64,000 nucleotides of DNA from Flavobacteriaceae bacterium PS02336 (GTDB taxonomy: Bacteria; Bacteroidota; Bacteroidia; Flavobacteriales; Flavobacteriaceae): contig JASCOF010000002.1 of NCBI GenBank assembly GCA_029960065.1, positions 62,001 through 126,000 on the forward strand, read 5' to 3'. The position numbers and the translations under genes were made by a program. Shown one piece after another: positions 59,764-64,000 of the stretch; within the stretch, counting starts at the first letter, position 1; every line of letters begins with the position of its first letter. A model generated the notes under the pieces. The model was not told the DNA's origin. It searched no databases and saw nothing but the letters and a program-made list of their open reading frames with translations.

Positions 59764-59764
59764 A

Positions 59765-61222
59765 TTATTTTATAACAGTTATTGATCCTTTTTTTTCACC
59801 TGCGTCGCCTTTAATGACATAGTAATAAACCGGATTTACATTTTTAAAATCTATATTGCTTTGAGGCCAATCGCCTTGATAATTCATAACATCGAGCACT
59901 TTATCTCCGTTAGAACTTATAATAATGACTTGGGTATTTGCATTTTTGTAATCATCAGGAATATTCCAATACGGATTCAAACCGCTTAACTTGATGATGT
60001 TTGGAATAACCGTTGACGGGCCTGAATCCCCATTAATTTTAAATGAAAATTCTCTGCTCGCAACACAGCCTGATGCTTGGGAAACTTTTACTTTATAATT
60101 ACCTTTAACAGAAACTACATAAGAATTTCCTGTTTCTCCAGAAATAAGATTATTATTTAAGTACCATTCGTACGTAACATCTGTTGCATCTGTAGTAACT
60201 GTTACGTTTAAAGTTTCTCCTTCGCTTAATTTATAGCCATCTTCTACATCAATACTGGCATCAAATCCGTTGCTTTTAAGATCGATTGTTCCTGTTGCTT
60301 TACATCCTCCAAAATCTACATCAACAGTATAGACTGCAGATTCGTTTGTTGAATAAGTACGACTAGTAGCTCCAGTAATTACTGTTCCATTTTTTTTCCA
60401 AACATAACTATTTCCAGAAGTCGCTGTTAAAACAGTTCCTGATCCGCTGGCACAAAATGGATTTCCTAAACTTGAACTTATTGTTACACCAGATCCAGAA
60501 TTAGAAGCAGTAACATTTACACGATTTGAATACGATAAAGAAGTACAGCTGCCATAATTAGTTTCTACATAATAAATACCTGGAGTAGTTACAGTATAAG
60601 TAGACCCTGTATTACCCGCTAATAAAGTTGGTTGTACACCAGTTCCATTATCTCTATACCAGTTGTAGGATAATGAAGGATATTTTAACGGAGAATCATT
60701 TTCAGGAGTTGTAGAATCTGGATCTATAGATAATACATAGCTGCCGCCAGAGCAGAAAGAAGCACTTCCATTAAAGTTATTAATGGTATACTGCTTATCG
60801 TGTATTTTATAATAAATAGGGAAAGAGCTTTTTTGGGTTGCAGAGAAGAAATTCGTGCTGACAACACCAGTTGAACTTCTAACTCTTAATTTGTAAATAT
60901 CAGATCCGATAATGTTTTGCGGAACGTTAAAAGTAATGGTTTTTCGATCTGGGGCATCATCTCGAATTACTCCTGTCAATTTAATTGGAGTGGTAAAACT
61001 TCCGTCTTTATCTGATAATTCTACTTCGAATGTTGTTCCTGCTGCAAAGCCAGTATGAAGAAATGTAGCATCGTATGTCTGGCTCGTAACACCAGCACAA
61101 ATCCTATCAAAATTTAGGATCTCTGGTGTTATTTTTTGAGCATAGACATTTGATTCAGCAAAAAATAGGATGCTAAATAAAATTAAAACTTTAAAAAAAG
61201 ATAAAGTAATTTTTTGAATCAT
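59765..61222 (-). CDS. sprC: SprC, exported gliding protein
   Basis: SprC is the gene before sprD in the F. johnsoniae sprB operon and is needed for normal gliding. The 485-residue protein has a signal peptide (FFKVLILFSILFFAESNVYA), Ig-like segments including SYNWYRDNGTG, YVWKKNGTVI and YEWYLNNNLISGETG, and a C-terminal domain (about 400-485, PNIIKLSGLNPYWNIPDDY to GSITVIK) that resembles the gliding/T9SS type B sorting domain. Cysteines recur in the Ig-like parts. Its start overlaps the stop of the previous gene by four bases (ATGA). Export by the type IX system is inferred from the C-terminus. Confidence 0.88.
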   Translation of the reverse strand: MIQKITLSFFKVLILFSILFFAESNVYAQKITPEILNFDRICAGVTSQTYDATFLHTGFAAGTTFEVELSDKDGSFTTPIKLTGVIRDDAPDRKTITFNVPQNIIGSDIYKLRVRSSTGVVSTNFFSATQKSSFPIYYKIHDKQYTINNFNGSASFCSGGSYVLSIDPDSTTPENDSPLKYPSLSYNWYRDNGTGVQPTLLAGNTGSTYTVTTPGIYYVETNYGSCTSLSYSNRVNVTASNSGSGVTISSSLGNPFCASGSGTVLTATSGNSYVWKKNGTVITGATSRTYSTNESAVYTVDVDFGGCKATGTIDLKSNGFDASIDVEDGYKLSEGETLNVTVTTDATDVTYEWYLNNNLISGETGNSYVVSVKGNYKVKVSQASGCVASREFSFKINGDSGPSTVIPNIIKLSGLNPYWNIPDDYKNANTQVIIISSNGDKVLDVMNYQGDWPQSNIDFKNVNPVYYYVIKGDAGEKKGSITVIK

Positions 61223-61632
61223 ATAGTGCGTGTTCTTGCTAAATCTATACGTTCAAAAAACAAAATATCTATAAATGTTTCTGAAAAATCATACTTATAG
61301 TTTTCGATAATATCCTTTGCTAAAATCGAAGTTGCTGTTAGAGATGAATCTTCTTTACAATCATTTGATACCGTATTGGGTTCAGTCGCCATAGTAAGGC
61401 TATCCTTGGGGGTGGACATCCTTACTATAAACTGATTAAAATTGTCTACAGTGCTGTTTTCAATTACAGCATTATTAGTACTATTTTGGTTATTATTACC
61501 AACTAACGTTATACAGCTATCAGAACCAGCAACCGTTGTAGGTTTTTGTGCTGTGTTCTGCGCGTATAGCGTTAACGAAATAGGTGAAACCAAAAATATT
61601 ATATATAAAAAATATTTTTTCGTAGATACCAT
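61219..61632 (-). CDS. Small exported protein of the sprB operon
   Basis: This 137-residue protein has a signal peptide (FLYIIFLVSPISLTLYAQ) and a low-complexity, Asn/Thr/Ser-rich body (GNNNQNSTNNAVIENSTVDN) with two cysteines, ending in helical charged residues. No domain is recognised. Position matches one of the unnamed genes upstream of sprC in the F. johnsoniae sprB operon. Its stop overlaps the sprC start by four bases. It probably serves the same secretion or adhesion complex; this is inference from position. Confidence 0.78.
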   Translation of the reverse strand: MVSTKKYFLYIIFLVSPISLTLYAQNTAQKPTTVAGSDSCITLVGNNNQNSTNNAVIENSTVDNFNQFIVRMSTPKDSLTMATEPNTVSNDCKEDSSLTATSILAKDIIENYKYDFSETFIDILFFERIDLARTRTI

Positions 61633-61734
61633 TATGTTTTGATCTTTATTTGGGTCCGTTAGAGACGATACATAAATTGTGTCTGGGGACTTAATTAATA
61701 AAATTTACGCTCGGAAATAAAAATCGAAATCTAT

Positions 61735-63027
61735 TTATCTATTGCCGCTTGAAGCCGTGATTTTTCCTAATTGCAATCTGAAATCTGGTTTTTTAGGGTT
61801 TGCAATATCAATGAATGTTTCATTGTTGCTGCTTTGAGAATAAACGTTAAAGAATACACTGTTACCATACCAGCTCTCTAAATCTTCATTGTTAGAATTG
61901 TACTCTGTAAAGATGTTTCCATTACACAGATTGAAGTACATTTCTTCGAATTTGATTTTTTTAAGATTAGCATCGTTGATCTCAATTTTGCTGTCTAATA
62001 AAACAGCTGGATTAAATCCAGAGATCACACTACGCTTTAATTCTAGAGAAGCAGTTTCTGCAACATAAACACATTCTTTAACTAACCCTGCCTGGATATC
62101 AGCTTTAATATTTTCACTGTCATTAAGCATTGTAATATTTGTAGCCGCTACAAGAGTTTGTTTTTTTGTAAAGTCTGTTTCGTTCTTTTTCTCATAAGAC
62201 TTCACCTCCATACAACGAGATCCATCTTTATTACTTGATAAGTAAGAAGATCTAACTGCTAAAGAGTTGAATAAACGACATTGTACACCTTGTGTAAATT
62301 TGAAGTCGTCGTTGATAGATTTATAAGAAACTAATTTTGAAGCATTCACATCACCACCGAAGAAAGCAAATGAGTCACCTCCAGAGTAGCTTACCATAAC
62401 GTTGTCGATAACCGTTTTGTTACCCACACCTGCAACAGTTAAACCATTGAAAGTATCTGCTCCTTTTACTTTTTTACCTGCGAACTCAATTCTCACGAAT
62501 CTTAAAATTCCAGAGTTTGAAGCCACATTTTCTCCACCGTAAGTAGTAAGTGTTGGATCTAAGTCAAGGTTGTAAGAACCTACATTTCCAAATTTGTTAA
62601 TTGGCGCATCACCAAGGATTACAACTCCACCCCAGTCTCCAGCTTTTTTCATGCTGCGGTTTGAAGTAAATACAATTGGATCTGTTTCTAAACCATCTGC
62701 AATAATTTGAGCACCTTTTGTAACTACCAATGTTCCTTTTGTCTCGAAATCACCAATAATTAAAGTTCCTGGCTCAATTGTTAAAACAGCGTTGTTTGTA
62801 ACATATACGTTTCCTTGTAAAACGTAGATATTTCTTTTCAGCAATTTAGTATTAACAGAAATATTTCCTGCTAAAATTTGGTTTGCTTCTCCATAGTCCA
62901 CTTTGTTAGGCTTAAATTCGGTCCAATTATTTAACCAATTGTTGTAGCCCATAATTCCTTTCTCTTGTTGAGCACTCATACTCGTAACCGTCAAAAGAAC
63001 GCAGATTAATTGAGTAATTTTTTTCAT
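61735..63027 (-). CDS. Exported right-handed beta-helix-like protein of the sprB operon
   Basis: This 430-residue protein has a signal peptide (KITQLICVLLTVTSMSAQ). The body has repeated short turns such as GTLVVTKGAQIIADGLETDP, GDWGGVVILGDAPINKFG and NGLTVAGVGNKTVIDNVMVS, which are characteristic of right-handed beta-helices of the kind found in Bacteroidetes surface proteins. No sorting domain is visible at the C-terminus, so it may stay periplasmic or at the outer membrane. Position matches an unnamed gene upstream of sprC in F. johnsoniae. The fold call is by eye. Confidence 0.8.
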   Translation of the reverse strand: MKKITQLICVLLTVTSMSAQQEKGIMGYNNWLNNWTEFKPNKVDYGEANQILAGNISVNTKLLKRNIYVLQGNVYVTNNAVLTIEPGTLIIGDFETKGTLVVTKGAQIIADGLETDPIVFTSNRSMKKAGDWGGVVILGDAPINKFGNVGSYNLDLDPTLTTYGGENVASNSGILRFVRIEFAGKKVKGADTFNGLTVAGVGNKTVIDNVMVSYSGGDSFAFFGGDVNASKLVSYKSINDDFKFTQGVQCRLFNSLAVRSSYLSSNKDGSRCMEVKSYEKKNETDFTKKQTLVAATNITMLNDSENIKADIQAGLVKECVYVAETASLELKRSVISGFNPAVLLDSKIEINDANLKKIKFEEMYFNLCNGNIFTEYNSNNEDLESWYGNSVFFNVYSQSSNNETFIDIANPKKPDFRLQLGKITASSGNR

Positions 63028-63074
63028 GATAAGGGGGTATTAGGGTTAATAATAAATTTGGGTATGCGTAAATG

Positions 63075-63131
63075 AAAAAACTCCTCTCGAATTTTCTGAA
63101 ATTATCAGAACCCTCGAGAATGAGTCTTTTT
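63075..63131 (-). terminator. Hairpin with T run inside the sprB operon
   Basis: Between the first and second gene, a nested structure pairs GAGT/ACTC with flanking A/T runs (63075-63083 with 63122-63131), then CTCGA/TCGAG, then TTCTGA/TCAGAA (63094-63099 with 63105-63110). On the minus strand it ends in a T run, so it may be a partial terminator. Genes on both sides point the same way. Confidence 0.5.
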
Positions 63132-63218
63132 TTATTTTATTTTTCAAAAGCATCCCAATAGATCTTTTTCATCTACGTAAACACTTTGAAAAAGGTTTTA
63201 AAAAAAATTAATCCTTTA

Positions 63219-63671
63219 TTACATTTCGTTCAAATCGTTGAACTCGTGTAATGATTTCAATGTACTTTCGTAAAATAAAATAGCCGCAATTAGATTCCCT
63301 TTATCAGAGTAAGGCATCATTTTTCTTTGGAATTCTACAGTTGTATCCAAAAATGTTGATGTACCAATTGCCTGCGCATCTAATACTTTTTTGTGTTCGT
63401 TATCGTCTGGAATACCAAGATCGGCCATAGTAACTCCCGGTTTTGTAACCAAAGCAATGTAAGGTAGAGTTTTCACTAAAACTTTAATACGCTCAATGTA
63501 TAACTCCAAAAGTTCCCCTTTTTGCATACCACTCAATTCTTTTTGATCATGGTATTTACGAATAAGAGCTGTTGTACTAATAATACTTCTTGGCGCGTTT
63601 TTAGCCTGTGCCGAAACGGCTGCAGTAGTTAAGATAAAAAGTGCACTTAGCAGAGTAATTTTCCCTTTCAT
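63219..63671 (-). CDS. Exported protein, first gene of the sprB operon
   Basis: This 150-residue protein has a signal peptide (ITLLSALFILTTAAVSAQ) and a helical, charged mature part (LYIERIKVLVKTLPYIALVT, FYESTLKSLHEFNDL). No domain is recognised. It has no cysteines after the signal. It follows a strong promoter and is separated from the next gene by 191 bases with a hairpin, so it may be made at a higher level. Its position agrees with the first gene of the F. johnsoniae sprB operon. Function unknown. Confidence 0.8.
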   Translation of the reverse strand: MKGKITLLSALFILTTAAVSAQAKNAPRSIISTTALIRKYHDQKELSGMQKGELLELYIERIKVLVKTLPYIALVTKPGVTMADLGIPDDNEHKKVLDAQAIGTSTFLDTTVEFQRKMMPYSDKGNLIAAILFYESTLKSLHEFNDLNEM

Positions 63672-63704
63672 AGATTCTTATTTATAATTGGTTCTTGATA
63701 AAAA

Positions 63705-63734
63705 CAAAAATATAGAAATTAACTTAAACTCCAA
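63705..63734 (-). promoter_or_regulatory. Promoter of the sprB operon
   Basis: On the minus strand TTG (63734-63732) and TATTTTTG (63712-63705) are 19 bases apart, matching the Bacteroidetes -33/-7 spacing. The leader is about 27 bases. It drives some 24 kb of genes ending with sprF. Confidence 0.7.
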
Positions 63735-64000
63735 GTGTAATGATTTATTTTTTCAAAAAAAAACCTTAAAAAAACCTTAAAAATCAGTCTTATGTCGAGA
63801 AAATGTGCGTTTTAACGGGCTTTTTGTTAAATTAGTTAAAATCAAAATAGTAAGATTACAGCTATAAAAAAACAACTTTTTTTCTTTTAAATAACCAAAA
63901 AAAACTTACGTTTAACGATTTTTAGAAAAAAAATATTAACAAAAACATCTTGATATCTGCTCATCTTGAGCGATTTATTAACAAAATTATTCTCGATAAC
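63735..64000. other. AT-rich gap at the window end, no gene seen
   Basis: No open frame with coding character, no RNA gene and no clear terminator are visible. The stretch is very AT-rich with A runs. Confidence 0.6.

Noticed and set aside
1..64000. Prophage, integrative element or transposon
   Set aside because: No integrase, transposase, attachment site or tRNA boundary is visible; coding style is uniform.

Overview
The window is a low-GC stretch of a Bacteroidetes chromosome, almost certainly Flavobacterium and close to F. johnsoniae. The evidence is the Bacteroidetes promoter element TAnnTTTG in front of many genes, very few Shine-Dalgarno sites, type IX secretion features, and a gliding-motility operon laid out like the sprB operon of F. 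johnsoniae. I see no tRNA, rRNA, CRISPR array, phage gene or transposase.

Region 1 (1-9737) holds an AraC-type regulator divergent from a heme cluster, hemA-hemC-hemD-hemE-(three unrelated small genes)-hemF, followed by an outer-membrane DUF4421 protein and a class I fructose-bisphosphate aldolase. hemB lies apart at 12516 and is paired with a lipoprotein cytochrome c. Together these genes take glutamyl-tRNA to protoporphyrinogen IX; hemL (GSA aminomutase) and the last steps are not in the window.

Region 2 (9749-24604) has two exported proteins of unknown function, two tandem M13 metallopeptidases with duplicated promoters, a Sco1/SenC copper chaperone, a ferrous-iron operon (feoA-feoB plus a 41-residue Cys-rich membrane protein), a REP-like palindrome, an HD hydrolase, and an acyl-ACP desaturase with a PlsC acyltransferase.

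Region 3 (24691-35092) contains rnpA, a DUF4349 lipoprotein, a C-terminal processing peptidase, a double-OmpA protein, an ElaA-type acetyltransferase, two lipoproteins (DUF1579, DUF4837), a LysM lytic transglycosylase, pgk and a small XRE regulator.

Region 4 (35268-39258) contains a pirin-like gene and an unknown partner downstream of an intradiol dioxygenase lipoprotein gene broken by a one-base frameshift, then a LytTR response regulator and its histidine kinase.

Region 5 (39345-63734, all minus strand) is the gliding operon: three exported-protein genes, sprC, sprD, the giant adhesin gene sprB (4935 codons, 43 SprB repeats by my parse) and sprF. SprF-type proteins support secretion of SprB through the type IX system; SprB is the surface adhesin moved by the gliding motor.

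A second theme is a set of intergenic inverted repeats with wordy, internally repetitive arms (hemA-hemC, hemD-hemE, after hemE, after hemF, after feoB, and 28495-30265). Some are nested in each other, and one supplies the start codon of a gene. With the frameshifted dioxygenase and the sprB/sprD architecture, these are the most interesting points.
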